Origin: Sphingomonas sp. PAMC 26621
Lineage (GTDB): Bacteria > Pseudomonadota > Alphaproteobacteria > Sphingomonadales > Sphingomonadaceae
Direction of reading: 5' to 3'
Assembly: GCF_000251145.1 (NCBI RefSeq)
Contig: NZ_AIDW01000036.1
Location: 124,001-188,000 of the forward strand
Length of the DNA: 64,000 bases
Part shown: positions 51,084-59,535 of the stretch, in pieces
How positions within the stretch are numbered: position 1 is the first letter of the stretch
How the letters are laid out: each line of letters begins with the position of its first letter
Translations under genes and position numbers: made by a program
The notes under the pieces: model-generated
Seen by the model: the letters and a program-made list of their open reading frames with translations, nothing else
Databases searched by the model: none
Told to the model about the DNA's origin: nothing

Positions 51084-51122
51084 CATATTCCCCCGTTTCA
51101 CCTCGCACAGCGCGAGGCATTC

Positions 51123-51848
51123 CTACATCCCGAAAGCCTCATCCCAGGGCATGACCCGGTGGACCTCCCGGTAAAGCCTCGAATCCAACCTGAAGATTGC
51201 TGGCGGATTGAATTGCTCGAGCTCGATATACGTTGCGGACCGACGCACCAGTCGCTTGATAAGCACGCCCGCGGCATCTGCGCCATCGGTACGATCTCGC
51301 AGGTAAACAACGACATAATCCCGCATATTTGGCGGGCGCTTAGGGTCGACGATGATCCCTTGACCGCTCTCGTATGCTGGCTCCATCGAAACGCCGGCGA
51401 CGTACAGGCCATAGATATCGCGTCGGTTCATCAGGTTGGGTGGCCGCCGGAAACGGTCCACCACTTCTGCCATGTTCAGATCGGTTTGTTCGATCGCGAG
51501 GCTTCCATCGAAATCGCCACTGAACTGCTGTTCCCCGCCCAACGCGGTGCCGTACACAGGTATATCCTGAAGCATATCCTGTGGTTCGGGGATCAATGCT
51601 CGGATCTCGCTCGAAGGCTCAAGTCCGGCCCCTGGTTGATCAGTGGTGCCTTGCAGGTAATCAACAGTGGTTTCGAGAACCCCAGCGAGAGCTTGCAAGC
51701 GAGACGCAAGTGGTCGAGCACCACGCCGAATATCACGTATTAGGTCCGGCTTGCCCACTGCCGTAAGTGACGCTTTGCGATCACTCACGCCGAGCGCGTT
51801 CAGTCGCTCGTCGATTCGATCTATGAGAACGATATTCGGTTCAGCCAT
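51123..51848 (-). CDS. CI-like repressor with S24 peptidase domain
   Basis: 241 aa from ATG 51848 (GGAGG upstream; an earlier in-frame start at 51941 would cross the operators). IDERLNALGVSDRKASLTAVGKPDLIRDIRRGARPLASRLQALAGVLE is an XRE-like helix-turn-helix; DIPVYGTALGGEQQ is the Ala-Gly-type linker; YVAGVSMEPAYESGQGIIVD carries the catalytic Ser and VLIKRLVRR the Lys. Maintains lysogeny of prophage 2 through the TGCGGG dyads, one of which covers its own start. Confidence 0.85.
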   Translation of the reverse strand: MAEPNIVLIDRIDERLNALGVSDRKASLTAVGKPDLIRDIRRGARPLASRLQALAGVLETTVDYLQGTTDQPGAGLEPSSEIRALIPEPQDMLQDIPVYGTALGGEQQFSGDFDGSLAIEQTDLNMAEVVDRFRRPPNLMNRRDIYGLYVAGVSMEPAYESGQGIIVDPKRPPNMRDYVVVYLRDRTDGADAAGVLIKRLVRRSATYIELEQFNPPAIFRLDSRLYREVHRVMPWDEAFGM

Positions 51849-51927
51849 GCGGGCTTCCTCCCGCAAACCGACCGAAAACGCATGCGGGAAGTTTCCCTTG
51901 ACAGGTGCGGGACGCGGCCCGCATATA
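51848..51927. promoter_or_regulatory. Prophage 2 right operator cluster and promoter
   Basis: Sites of type TGCGGG-N6-CCCGCA at 51848-51865 (exact, over repressor start and ribosome site), 51883-51900 (right half degenerate, ending TTG) and 51906-51923 (exact). A plus-strand -35 TTGACA (51898-51903) and -10-like CATATA (51922-51927), 18 bp apart, drive the cro operon with operator 3 in the spacer. Explains repression of cro and repressor autoregulation. Confidence 0.78.
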
Positions 51928-51953
51928 GGCGTTGCAATCACGAGAGCGACGCA

Positions 51954-52163
51954 ATGCCAGAGACGCCATTCCTTGCCGACGTAGACCGATTTCTCGCCGC
52001 TTCGAGGATGGCTGAAAGCGCGTTCGGTCGCGCCGCGGTAAACGACTGGAAGTTCATTTCCCAGTTGCGTGCTGGCCGCCGGGTATGGCCCGAGACCGAG
52101 GCGAAGGTTCGGAAGTTCATGGCTTCATATCGTCCGGCCAACCAAGAGCGGGAGGCGGCATGA
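51954..52163 (+). CDS. Cro-like regulator
   Basis: 69 aa from ATG 51954. LADVDRFLAASRMAESAFGRAAVNDWKFISQLRAGRRVWPETEAKVRKFM is a helix-turn-helix of the small phage regulator type. First gene right of the operator cluster, divergent from the repressor, hence Cro by position. Confidence 0.7.
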   Translation: MPETPFLADVDRFLAASRMAESAFGRAAVNDWKFISQLRAGRRVWPETEAKVRKFMASYRPANQEREAA

Positions 52164-52351
52164 CGCACGCCGAGGACATCGCTCGCGGCGACGCGGAGAT
52201 CGCCGCGCTCGTGGCGAAGCTCGACACCGTCCCCGGTACGCGCTGTGCCGTGTGCCGGCTCCCCGTCTGCGGGCACTCCGACGCGGAATATGCCGGTGTC
52301 GTTTGTCTCAAGGCGGATCATCAACTTCATGCAGAGAGCGATAAGGCATGA
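52160..52351 (+). CDS. Small Cys-rich protein
   Basis: 63 aa; start overlaps the Cro-like stop. Contains CAVCRLPVCGH and a later Cys/His (VCLKADHQLH), suggesting one zinc site after a short helix. Unknown function. Confidence 0.55.
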   Translation: MTHAEDIARGDAEIAALVAKLDTVPGTRCAVCRLPVCGHSDAEYAGVVCLKADHQLHAESDKA

Positions 52352-52824
52352 GCCTCGACCAGTCCGCGAATTTGCCGCCCCTCATTTCCCGCGAGCGCGG
52401 CCATGACGCAGTGCGCGATGCGCTGCGCCTCTTCATCGGTCGCGGTCGTCGCTATTCGGTCAAGCAGGTCTCGAACGCCACGGGCGTGAAGGATCGGGTG
52501 ATCGAATGCGCGATGACCCTCGCGGCGGATCCCGAGTGCCGGTCCATTCACATTGGCGACTTGCTATCGATCGCGGGCTTCCTCGGCCCCGAGTTCACGA
52601 CCGAGTGGCTGCTGCTCGCGCAACAGGCCGCGGTCGCGCTCCCCGATGCCGACGAGCCCGGGCCCGGACAGCTGGCGGCCGACGTTGCCGACGACACAGC
52701 GACGATCGTGCGCGCAGCCCGCGACGGTGTTTTTGATCGGGAGGAGCGGCGCGACCTGAAAGCGGTCGGTGCCCGGATGATTTTGCACGGCGGGGCGCTC
52801 GTACAGCTTCGCGCCATAGGTTGA
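52348..52824 (+). CDS. Phage transcriptional regulator, CII-position
   Basis: 158 aa, ATGA overlap with the previous gene. VRDALRLFIGRGRRYSVKQVSNATGVKDRVIECAMTLAADPECRSIHIGDLLSIAGFLGPEF forms a helix-turn-helix followed by a dimerisation-like helix; C-terminal DDTATIVRAARDGVFDREERRDLKAVG is a coil often seen in CII/CP76-type regulators. Position second or third after cro supports a CII-like role. Confidence 0.6.
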   Translation: MSLDQSANLPPLISRERGHDAVRDALRLFIGRGRRYSVKQVSNATGVKDRVIECAMTLAADPECRSIHIGDLLSIAGFLGPEFTTEWLLLAQQAAVALPDADEPGPGQLAADVADDTATIVRAARDGVFDREERRDLKAVGARMILHGGALVQLRAIG

Positions 52825-52861
52825 GGATCAACGCCGGGGCGACCGGCAGGGAGTAACGACA

Positions 52862-53059
52862 ATGCCGAACACCATCAGGGTGGTGGCGACGAAGGTCGCT
52901 TCTACCGGAGAGAAACTGCGCCCGGCGGCTGTGCTGCCGATGTCGCGTATCATCATCACCGGCGGCGAGTGCTTCGGCTTCATGCCGATCAGCGACGTCC
53001 GCAAGGTCCCGGTTTCGCGCGTGCTGCGAATGAACCGCCTGATCCAAGGCGCTGTATAA
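52862..53059 (+). CDS. Hypothetical early protein, 65 aa
   Basis: Beta-rich basic protein (VVATKVASTGEKLRPAAVLPMSRIIITGGECFGFMPISDV). Stop overlaps next start (TAATG). Not recognised. Confidence 0.55.
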   Translation: MPNTIRVVATKVASTGEKLRPAAVLPMSRIIITGGECFGFMPISDVRKVPVSRVLRMNRLIQGAV

Positions 53060-53238
53060 TGGCTGACCAGCTCGACCAAGCTGCCGAGATCACCGATCTC
53101 TACCTGCAGCGCAGCATCCGCGCCGCGCGCCAGCCCGTCCCAGTCGGCGTGCCCGGCGAGTGCGAGACCTGCTTTGAGGACAGCCCCCGCCTGGTCGGCG
53201 GATGCTGTGCCCCTTGCCGCGATGGGAAGCGCCGATGA
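53059..53238 (+). CDS. DksA/TraR-like C4 zinc-finger protein
   Basis: 59 aa. A 25-residue helix then VPGECETCFEDSPRLVGGCCAPCRDG with two CxxC pairs. Related to the prophage 1 protein at 34832-35056 (PVPxGVPG(D/E)C). Probably binds RNA polymerase like other short phage TraR proteins; inferred. Confidence 0.6.
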   Translation: MADQLDQAAEITDLYLQRSIRAARQPVPVGVPGECETCFEDSPRLVGGCCAPCRDGKRR

Positions 53239-53762
53239 CGCGCGCATGCTCCGATTGTGCTGGCCCGATCAGCCGCTGCTCGAAAGGCCGCTGCCGTGCG
53301 TGCGCAACCGCGCGCCTCAATAGTGACCCCGCGATCATTGCGCGTCGCCATGCCGCCATCAGCGCGGCGGCGGCGAAGCCTGGGGCAAACGATGCGAGGA
53401 AGGCCTCGCTCGCGCGCTACATCGCGAACATGCCGGAGGCCGAGGTCGAGCGGCGCCGCGCCAACGGTCGCCGTCTCGCGCGCGACGTGCTCAGCCGCCC
53501 CGAGGTGAAGGCAAAGGCGTCATCGGCAGAGGTCCGCGCCCGCGCCGGGCGGGCGAAGACCGAGACCATGCTCGGCTGGTGCCCACCCGCGTTGCGCGAG
53601 TCCTATCGGCACCTGCTCAAGAAGGGATACCTCGCCGCGGACGCCCGCCGGATGATCGAGGCCGAGATCCCGGAGACGGCGGCGCACACTAAGCGAGTGC
53701 TCGCCAATCACCGCGACGTTCAGCGCATCCGCGCCGAGCGTGAGCAGGCGCAGGCATACTGA
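53235..53762 (+). CDS. Zinc-finger/basic phage protein
   Basis: 175 aa. N-terminal CSDCAGPISRCSKGRCRAC is a four-Cys knuckle, then a long Ala/Arg-rich helix (ANMPEAEVERRRANGRRLARD) and a C-terminal part with CPPALRESYRHLLKKGYLAADARRMI resembling a small DNA-binding domain. ATGA overlaps at both ends. Nucleic-acid binding likely. Confidence 0.6.
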   Translation: MTRACSDCAGPISRCSKGRCRACATARLNSDPAIIARRHAAISAAAAKPGANDARKASLARYIANMPEAEVERRRANGRRLARDVLSRPEVKAKASSAEVRARAGRAKTETMLGWCPPALRESYRHLLKKGYLAADARRMIEAEIPETAAHTKRVLANHRDVQRIRAEREQAQAY

Positions 53763-54925
53763 TGACCGCCGCGCAGATCCTCATCGGTGACGTCCGCGAG
53801 CAGCTGGCGCGAATCCCGTCGAATTCGGTCGACTGTTGCGTGACATCGCCGCCGTATTGGGGGCTGCGCGACTATGGCGTGATCGGACAGATCGGGCTCG
53901 AGCCGACGCTCGGCGAGCACCTCGCCGTGATGGTCGAGGTGTTTCGCGAGGTTCGCCGGGTCCTGAAAGCACAGGGCACCTGCTGGCTGAACTATGGCGA
54001 CTGCTATGCGGCGGCACCGAACGGGAAGTCGGTAGAAGCCTATAAGGCCGACGGCAGCGATGACCGCACGTTCCGCGACAAGCCGTTCTCGACGGTTGGG
54101 CCGATCTACGATCCGAACCACCAAGGCGGCCGGAACAAGACACCAAACATCGGCGGCATCAGTGGAAAGGGTCAAGCTCCCTCCCGCGGTGCGATCGTCG
54201 CCGGTGGGTTCCTGAAGCCGAAGGATCTCTGCATGATCCCTAACCGGCTCGCGATCGCCTTGCAGGATGACGGTTGGTACGTCCGCTCGGAGATCATCTG
54301 GCACAAGCCGAACCCGATGCCGGAGAGCGTGTACGACCGCCCGACGACCGCGCACGAGAAGATCTGGCTCCTGAGCAAGGGTGAGGACTACTTCTACAAC
54401 CACGCCGCAATTCGGGAGCCGGTGACCGGTGGTGCCCATGCCCGCCGTCCAGGACCGAACAGCCGTCAGAACGTCGACCGCGTGCCGGTGCCTCGTAAGG
54501 GCAAGACAGCAGCAGCTGGTAGCGGCATTCGCAACAACGAGAGTTTCTCAGCTGCGGTGGCCGACATCGTCAGCGACACGAAGAACGCGCGCAACGTGTG
54601 GACGATCGCGCCGAAGCCGTTCCGTGAAGCCCACTTCGCGACATTCCCGCCAGCGTTAGCCGAGCGATGCGTGAAGGCCGGATGCCCAACGACGGTCTGC
54701 GGTTACTGCGGCGCGACCGACGGCTGCGGTGCGATTTGCGCAACGTTCGACCGCAAGCCAGGCGTCGTGCTCGATCCCTTCGGCGGCGCTGGGACGGTCG
54801 GGCTCGTCGCGGAAGAAATGGGGCTCGGCTCCATCCTGATCGAGCTTAACCCTGAATACGCCGCGATCGCTGATCGCCGGATCGCCGAGGCGCGCACACC
54901 AATCACCAAGGGAGAACGACCATGA
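53762..54925 (+). CDS. DNA methyltransferase, beta-class N4/N6 type
   Basis: 387 aa. Motif [14 protein letters not shown] (residues 29-40) comes before motif [18 protein letters not shown] near 340, the circular order of class beta MTases; SPPYW favours N4-cytosine over N6-adenine. A central [14 protein letters not shown] insert adds a possible zinc site. No restriction enzyme nearby, so it is likely an orphan phage methylase protecting DNA or controlling transcription. Confidence 0.85.
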   Translation: MTAAQILIGDVREQLARIPSNSVDCCVTSPPYWGLRDYGVIGQIGLEPTLGEHLAVMVEVFREVRRVLKAQGTCWLNYGDCYAAAPNGKSVEAYKADGSDDRTFRDKPFSTVGPIYDPNHQGGRNKTPNIGGISGKGQAPSRGAIVAGGFLKPKDLCMIPNRLAIALQDDGWYVRSEIIWHKPNPMPESVYDRPTTAHEKIWLLSKGEDYFYNHAAIREPVTGGAHARRPGPNSRQNVDRVPVPRKGKTAAAGSGIRNNESFSAAVADIVSDTKNARNVWTIAPKPFREAHFATFPPALAERCVKAGCPTTVCGYCGATDGCGAICATFDRKPGVVLDPFGGAGTVGLVAEEMGLGSILIELNPEYAAIADRRIAEARTPITKGERP

Positions 54926-55725
54926 GCGACGTGATCGCATCCGACCAATTGCGCCTCCTGATCGAGCGCATTGAGCGGCTCGAAGAAGAGAAGAAAGGCA
55001 TCGCTGACGACATCAAGGATGTCTACGGCGAGGCGAAATCGACTGGGTTTGACGTAAAGACAATCCGTGCGATCATCCAGCTGCGCAAGATGGACGTCAA
55101 CTCGCGCCGCGAAGCCGAAGCTTTGCTGGATACCTACAAGGCCGCGCTCGGGATGCTCGACGGCACCCCCTTGGGCCACTGGGCGCTCGAACGTCTTTCG
55201 AAGAAGCCTGACGATCAAATCGGGGCCGAAGAGGATGCATCGACAGCCGACGGCGAGACCTACGACGCCGCGGTAAAGCTGGTGCTCACCAGCCGCAAAG
55301 CCGCGGTATCATGGCTGCAGCGCCAGTTGCGTATCGGATATAATTCCGCCGCACGGCTTGTTGAGCGGATGCAAACGGAAGGCTTGGTATCTGCACCGGA
55401 TCATATCGGCCGCCGGGAAGTCATTGCACCCGCGCCGGAAGGCACCGACGCGGCTGAAACGGCCGATGTGACCGAGCCTGTAGCGCCTGAACCTACAGTC
55501 GAAGACGCCAGCGTGATAGGTCAAGAAGCGGCGCGGGCAGGTGCTCCGGTCACCGCGAACCCCTTCCCTGCACGCGACGTCCGGCGCGCAGCATGGGACG
55601 AAGCATGGTGCAAAGAATTGGGCAGCGATGGAATGGACATTCCTGATGCGCTGAAGCCGGCGGCTAAGCCCAAGAAGGAGGACGGTTCGGCACCCGCCGA
55701 TGAGCCCAAGGCGGCGGGGCAATGA
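54922..55725 (+). CDS. GapR (DUF2312)-FtsK gamma fusion protein
   Basis: 267 aa. Residues 5-78 ([37 protein letters not shown]) match GapR, which clamps overtwisted AT-rich DNA ahead of replication forks. Residues 112-168 ([37 protein letters not shown]) match the FtsK gamma winged helix that reads KOPS. An acidic linker leads to [17 protein letters not shown] near 213-230, similar to small RMF/CrpP-type motifs. The fusion may steer phage DNA topology during replication. Confidence 0.8.
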   Translation: MSDVIASDQLRLLIERIERLEEEKKGIADDIKDVYGEAKSTGFDVKTIRAIIQLRKMDVNSRREAEALLDTYKAALGMLDGTPLGHWALERLSKKPDDQIGAEEDASTADGETYDAAVKLVLTSRKAAVSWLQRQLRIGYNSAARLVERMQTEGLVSAPDHIGRREVIAPAPEGTDAAETADVTEPVAPEPTVEDASVIGQEAARAGAPVTANPFPARDVRRAAWDEAWCKELGSDGMDIPDALKPAAKPKKEDGSAPADEPKAAGQ

Positions 55726-56624
55726 CGGCGGCGAACTCGACCGAACGGGAAAGCCTTGAGGCGGCACTTGGCGGGAGTGGCCAGGTCGTCATGCCCGGTG
55801 ATGCGCAGTCCCCGATCCTGACGGCACCGGTGCGCGCTGCGCTCCATCAGTGGCTCTTCGAGATGAACGCTGAGGACGAACTTGCAGAAGTCGGGCTCAA
55901 GCCGCGTAGTCGGTGCCTGCTCTCCGGGCCGCCAGGTTGCGGAAAGACCACCCTTGCTCATCACATCGCGGCGCGCCTCGGCGTTCCAATGCTGATTGTT
56001 CAGAGTCACGAGATCATCAGCAAATGGAAGGGCGAGACCGGACAGAATGTCGGCAAGCTGTTCCGCGAAGCACGGCGGCAGCATGGCGGCATTGCGCTGT
56101 TCTTCGATGAGTTCGACGCAATCGGTACCAAGCGCGAAAACATGAGCGGCTCCGGCGCTGATAACGAGCGCGCCGCGACCACGATTGCGCTTCTTCAAGA
56201 GTTTGATCGCTTCGACGGCCTGCTGTTCGCCGCGACAAACGTGACGGGGGCGATCGACCCGGCGCTTTGGCGCAGGTTTCAGATGCAGATCGAGATTGGC
56301 ATGCCTGGCCCTGCGGAGCGGTTCGCGATCGTACGCATGTACGTGGAACCGTTTGCCGTAACTGACGAAACCGTCACGGCCATTGCGGACGCCCTTTCCG
56401 GCGCATCCCCGGCGCTGATTCGGGAAGGCTGCGAGATGATCAAGCGCAGCATTATCCTCGGACCAAAAATGAACCTTCCGACCGATCTGACATCGATCAT
56501 GGAGCGGTTTGGCAACAGCGCGTCGCCTCCGGAAGGCATGCCAGTGCCGTGCCTTTGGTCAGATCGTCGCGGCGCATTGAACGACCTGCGCCGCGCACCA
56601 TGGCCGCCGGAGCGCCGGACATGA
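55722..56624 (+). CDS. AAA+ ATPase
   Basis: 300 aa. Walker [10 protein letters not shown] at residue 70, Walker [13 protein letters not shown] near 127, sensor-1 FAATN, and an arginine pair [10 protein letters not shown] near 188, typical of classical AAA (FtsH/Cdc48-like) modules. No N-terminal substrate domain is visible, so it probably unfolds or remodels a phage or host complex; role in replication suggested by neighbours. ATGA-coupled to the GapR fusion. Confidence 0.8.
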   Translation: MTAANSTERESLEAALGGSGQVVMPGDAQSPILTAPVRAALHQWLFEMNAEDELAEVGLKPRSRCLLSGPPGCGKTTLAHHIAARLGVPMLIVQSHEIISKWKGETGQNVGKLFREARRQHGGIALFFDEFDAIGTKRENMSGSGADNERAATTIALLQEFDRFDGLLFAATNVTGAIDPALWRRFQMQIEIGMPGPAERFAIVRMYVEPFAVTDETVTAIADALSGASPALIREGCEMIKRSIILGPKMNLPTDLTSIMERFGNSASPPEGMPVPCLWSDRRGALNDLRRAPWPPERRT

Positions 56625-56836
56625 AGAGCTGGATAGCGAAACTGGTGCGCGGCCGACGCTCTTCGGTGTCGGTGGATGAGCGTATTCTTATCCTCGACAG
56701 CATGCTCGAGCAGCGGTTGCAGTCGAGGAAAGCTGACCGCGGTGTGCGCCAGGAACGCTCGCGTCGCGCTGCCGCAACAAAGGTGCATGCACAGGTCGCC
56801 CGCGACCCGCTGCTGCGCGAGCAGGTAGGATTCTAG
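56621..56836 (+). CDS. Small basic helical protein
   Basis: 71 aa, overlapping the AAA+ stop. Positively charged helices (LEQRLQSRKADRGVRQERSRRAAATKV) without hydrophobic core; probably nucleic-acid binding or a partner of the ATPase. Confidence 0.5.
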   Translation: MKSWIAKLVRGRRSSVSVDERILILDSMLEQRLQSRKADRGVRQERSRRAAATKVHAQVARDPLLREQVGF

Positions 56837-56839
56837 TCG

Positions 56840-57658
56840 GTGAGTAAGCGCCCTGCCTTTCAATTCTACCCAGCCGATTGGCGCACTGAGGCAGGTCTTC
56901 GCCTTTGCTCCATGCCCGCACGCGGGCTGTGGATCGAGATGATGTGCCTCATGCACGATGCCGCACCCTACGGCCATCTTACTGCGCTCGGCCGTCCCAT
57001 GACCGCCGAAGCAGTGGCCCGGTTGGTTGGTGAAGGCGTCGGCCCGGTCAAGAAGTGGCTTGCCGAACTAGAGGCGAACGAAGTCTTCTCGCGCAACGAC
57101 GATGGCGTGATCTTCAGCCGCCGCATGGTCCGTGACGAAGAGGTTCGGCAGGCACGGGCCGCTGGCGGACCGGCTGGTGGAGAACATGGCCATAAGGGGG
57201 CTTCGCACGGCGCGAAGGGCGGTCGACCGCGCAAAGAAAAAGCCCCCTTATCCGACCCAGAAAGGGGGGTTATTTTACCCCCCCCTTCTTCTTCTCCTTC
57301 ATCTCCATCTGCAGAAGAAGAAGAAGATTCAGTTGCTAACGCAACTGCCGAAAATCCGGTTGAGCCCCCTGAGCCAGTCAACCCCGAGAAGGTGATGTTC
57401 GACCAAGGCAAGCGACTGCTCGCAGAGGCCGGGATCGTGAACGGCAAGGCTGGCAGCCTCCTTGGGAAATGGAAGCGCGACCACGGTGCCGAAGCCGTGA
57501 TCGTCGCCCTCGGCAAAGCCCAGCGCGAAGGCGCAATCGACCCCGTCAGTTTCATCGAAGGATGTTTCCGGAATGGCCCACAATCCCGACCTGCCCGCCA
57601 ATCTCGCAACGGCTTCCTCGATGCCATCATTGATGAGGAGCGCGCAGCCCGTGCTTGA
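56840..57658 (+). CDS. Replication protein with DUF1376-like N-terminus
   Basis: 272 aa from GTG 56840. FQFYPADWRTEAGLRLCSMPARGLWIEMMCLMHDA matches the YdaU/DUF1376 phage replication domain; then a winged helix, a low-complexity GGPRKEK / SSSPSSPSAEEEEDS linker and a C-terminal helical domain (LLGKWKRDHGAEAVIVALGKAQREGAIDP) as in DnaD/DnaT-like loaders. The A-rich strand 57310-57335 encodes the acidic linker. Confidence 0.7.
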   Translation: MSKRPAFQFYPADWRTEAGLRLCSMPARGLWIEMMCLMHDAAPYGHLTALGRPMTAEAVARLVGEGVGPVKKWLAELEANEVFSRNDDGVIFSRRMVRDEEVRQARAAGGPAGGEHGHKGASHGAKGGRPRKEKAPLSDPERGVILPPPSSSPSSPSAEEEEDSVANATAENPVEPPEPVNPEKVMFDQGKRLLAEAGIVNGKAGSLLGKWKRDHGAEAVIVALGKAQREGAIDPVSFIEGCFRNGPQSRPARQSRNGFLDAIIDEERAARA

Positions 57659-58178
57659 TCGAGCGTTCGAACCTGGCGCGGTATTCAGCGCGGCCGATAT
57701 CGCGGTCATCACACCTCTGGCGAATGCTATCGCCGAGCCGCAGGTGGCTGACACGAAGTTCATTCGTCAGTCGCTGGGCGGCTTAGCTGCGTCCTTGCCC
57801 AGCCAAGCGACCGACATCATTCACGGCAACCTCAAGCTGGGCACGTACAAGGCGATGTTCGAAGGCTGCGACCCGCGTGCGCTGGCATACGCGGTGCGCC
57901 GCTGTCTGGACGAACTCGACTGGATGCCGACCGTCCATCAGATCAAGGAGCGGATGGCGATCTGGATCAGCCCCGAGGAGGCGGCGATCCGACGTGCGCG
58001 CTTCATTCTCCGAACGGGGAAGCGCGACGAGCCCGAGCAGGACATCCCGATCACTGCTGCTCAGATCCGCGCCATGAAGCCCGAATTCCGCTCAATGGGT
58101 CTGGCGGCTGGCCATCTGACACAGGACGAGATTGACGCGGCACTGTCCGAGCCGGTCGAGCAGGCACAAGCCGCATGA
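57573..58178 (+). CDS. Hypothetical replication-region protein
   Basis: 201 aa from ATG 57573 (GAAGG upstream) overlapping the previous gene by 86 bp; ATG 57621 or 57633 would reduce the overlap. FIRQSLGGLAASLPSQATDIIHGNLKLGTYKAMFEGCDPRALAYAVRRCLDELDWMPTVHQIKERM looks like a helical helicase-loader-like fold, but no motif proves it. Stop overlaps the cupin start. Confidence 0.6.
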   Translation: MAHNPDLPANLATASSMPSLMRSAQPVLDRAFEPGAVFSAADIAVITPLANAIAEPQVADTKFIRQSLGGLAASLPSQATDIIHGNLKLGTYKAMFEGCDPRALAYAVRRCLDELDWMPTVHQIKERMAIWISPEEAAIRRARFILRTGKRDEPEQDIPITAAQIRAMKPEFRSMGLAAGHLTQDEIDAALSEPVEQAQAA

Positions 58179-58594
58179 TGCCGCTGGTCGTAACCGCGCT
58201 AATCAAGGCGGCCCCCTCCATCCGGATCGAGGTCATGTCCCCGGCCCTCCGCAAGATCCACCTCGGCGATGATCGGGCTCTGCACCACTTCACGCGGGGC
58301 GACGACGGTGAGGAATACCATTCGCACCCATGGTCATTCACCTCAGAGGTTCTGCACGGAGGCTATGCCGAAGACATCGTGGTCAGCCTTTACCCGTTCA
58401 CCGTGCTGGAGAAACGCCGCCTGCCTGGTACCACGCACCAGGTTGAGGCGAACCACATCCACCGCATCACGCGATTGCTCGGCGAGGATTGCTGGACGCT
58501 AGTCATCGCGGGCCCGGCCGAGCGGGAGGTGCAGTTCTATCGGCATCGCGAGGGTGGCGTGCAGTCCCGGCGATGGGACGAGGCATGGCAATGA
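58175..58594 (+). CDS. Cupin-like phage protein
   Basis: 139 aa. HSHPWSFTSEVLHGGYAEDI and GTTHQVEANHIHRITRLLGEDCWTLVIAGP match the two cupin motifs with metal-binding His; related to 47384-47860. Two copies in separate operons of one prophage suggest distinct timing. Substrate unknown. Confidence 0.65.
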   Translation: MMPLVVTALIKAAPSIRIEVMSPALRKIHLGDDRALHHFTRGDDGEEYHSHPWSFTSEVLHGGYAEDIVVSLYPFTVLEKRRLPGTTHQVEANHIHRITRLLGEDCWTLVIAGPAEREVQFYRHREGGVQSRRWDEAWQ

Positions 58595-59307
58595 CGGCAG
58601 TCAATTCACAGTCAGTATCAAGGTTCAAGGGGTGGGGTATGAGTAGGAAGGCAGCACGGCGCAGGGAAGATACGGATTGGTGCATCCTGCGCACCTCGGG
58701 AGGCCGGACGCTCAACCTAGCCCGCTCGCTCGCCGAGGCGGGCTTTGACGTTTGGACGCCCATTCGCACCATCAAGCGACCGCACGGCAAGCCAGACCAG
58801 AAGGGCCGGCGCAGCACGGTAGAGATTGATATGCCGATTTTGCCGACGTTCGTGTTTGCCCGTGCCGGTGGCCTCTCTGCTTTGGCGCATACCGCGGGCG
58901 ATCCCGTACACCAGCATCCACCGTTCTCGATTTTCTTACATGCTGGGCGCATCCCGCTGATCGGTGCCGCCTCAGTTGCTGGGTTGCAGGAAGAGGAACG
59001 GTTCGCCGCCGAACAGATAACCGCGCTGCGTGACGCTGAGACGCGAGAGGAACAGCGCCGCATTCGTGGCGCCGCGCTGAAGACCAAACGCGAGCGGGAG
59101 AAAGCCTTGCGTGCGGAACGGCACGACTTCGCGATCGGCGCGGAGGTGTCCGTTGCCGATCAGCAGTCGTTGGCAGGGATGACCGGGGTGATAACGAGCA
59201 GCGATGGGCGCAGCGCGGTTGTCGCTTTCGGCGGTTCGCTGACTATGACGATTGAGGCTTGGCGTCTGTCGCCACATGATGTAAGCGCAGCTTTGATAGC
59301 CGCTTGA
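58591..59307 (+). CDS. NusG/RfaH-like antiterminator
   Basis: 238 aa from ATG 58591. DWCILRTSGGRTLNLARSLAEAGFDVWTPIRTIKRP and MPILPTFVFARAG form the NGN domain; a 60-residue charged helical insert follows; AIGAEVSVADQQSLAGMTGVITSSDGRSAVVAFGG is a KOW domain. A phage-specific paralogue of NusG at the end of the early operon and before late genes fits a processive antiterminator replacing lambda N or Q. Recruiting site not identified. Confidence 0.75.
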   Translation: MTAVNSQSVSRFKGWGMSRKAARRREDTDWCILRTSGGRTLNLARSLAEAGFDVWTPIRTIKRPHGKPDQKGRRSTVEIDMPILPTFVFARAGGLSALAHTAGDPVHQHPPFSIFLHAGRIPLIGAASVAGLQEEERFAAEQITALRDAETREEQRRIRGAALKTKREREKALRAERHDFAIGAEVSVADQQSLAGMTGVITSSDGRSAVVAFGGSLTMTIEAWRLSPHDVSAALIAA

Positions 59308-59535
59308 TCGGCACCTGGCGCAGATGATCTTGAGCTTGTTCTCATGCGCACGCCAACCCCGCGAGAGCCAGCGCTCAGACGGTTGTCCTACGGCATGACG
59401 ATAATGCAATTCATAGTTCGGTTGGCTGACTGTTCCCTCCCTGGCGGTCAGCACACCCCCTCACCGACGCGCGCGACGCGAGACATAGGCGATCAGGCAT
59501 AGCCTTGATCGGCCGACTGATGGTGAGGAAAGACA
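59308..59535. other. Intergenic region with dyad, possible late promoter or antiterminator site
   Basis: 228 bp without a gene. Near its end GATCAGGCATAGCCTTGATC (59491-59510) is a near-perfect dyad (GATCA-GGC/GCC-TGATC) 26 bp before the HNH gene start. The stretch divides early from head genes and follows the NusG-like gene, so a late-control or recruitment element is plausible. Confidence 0.45.
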
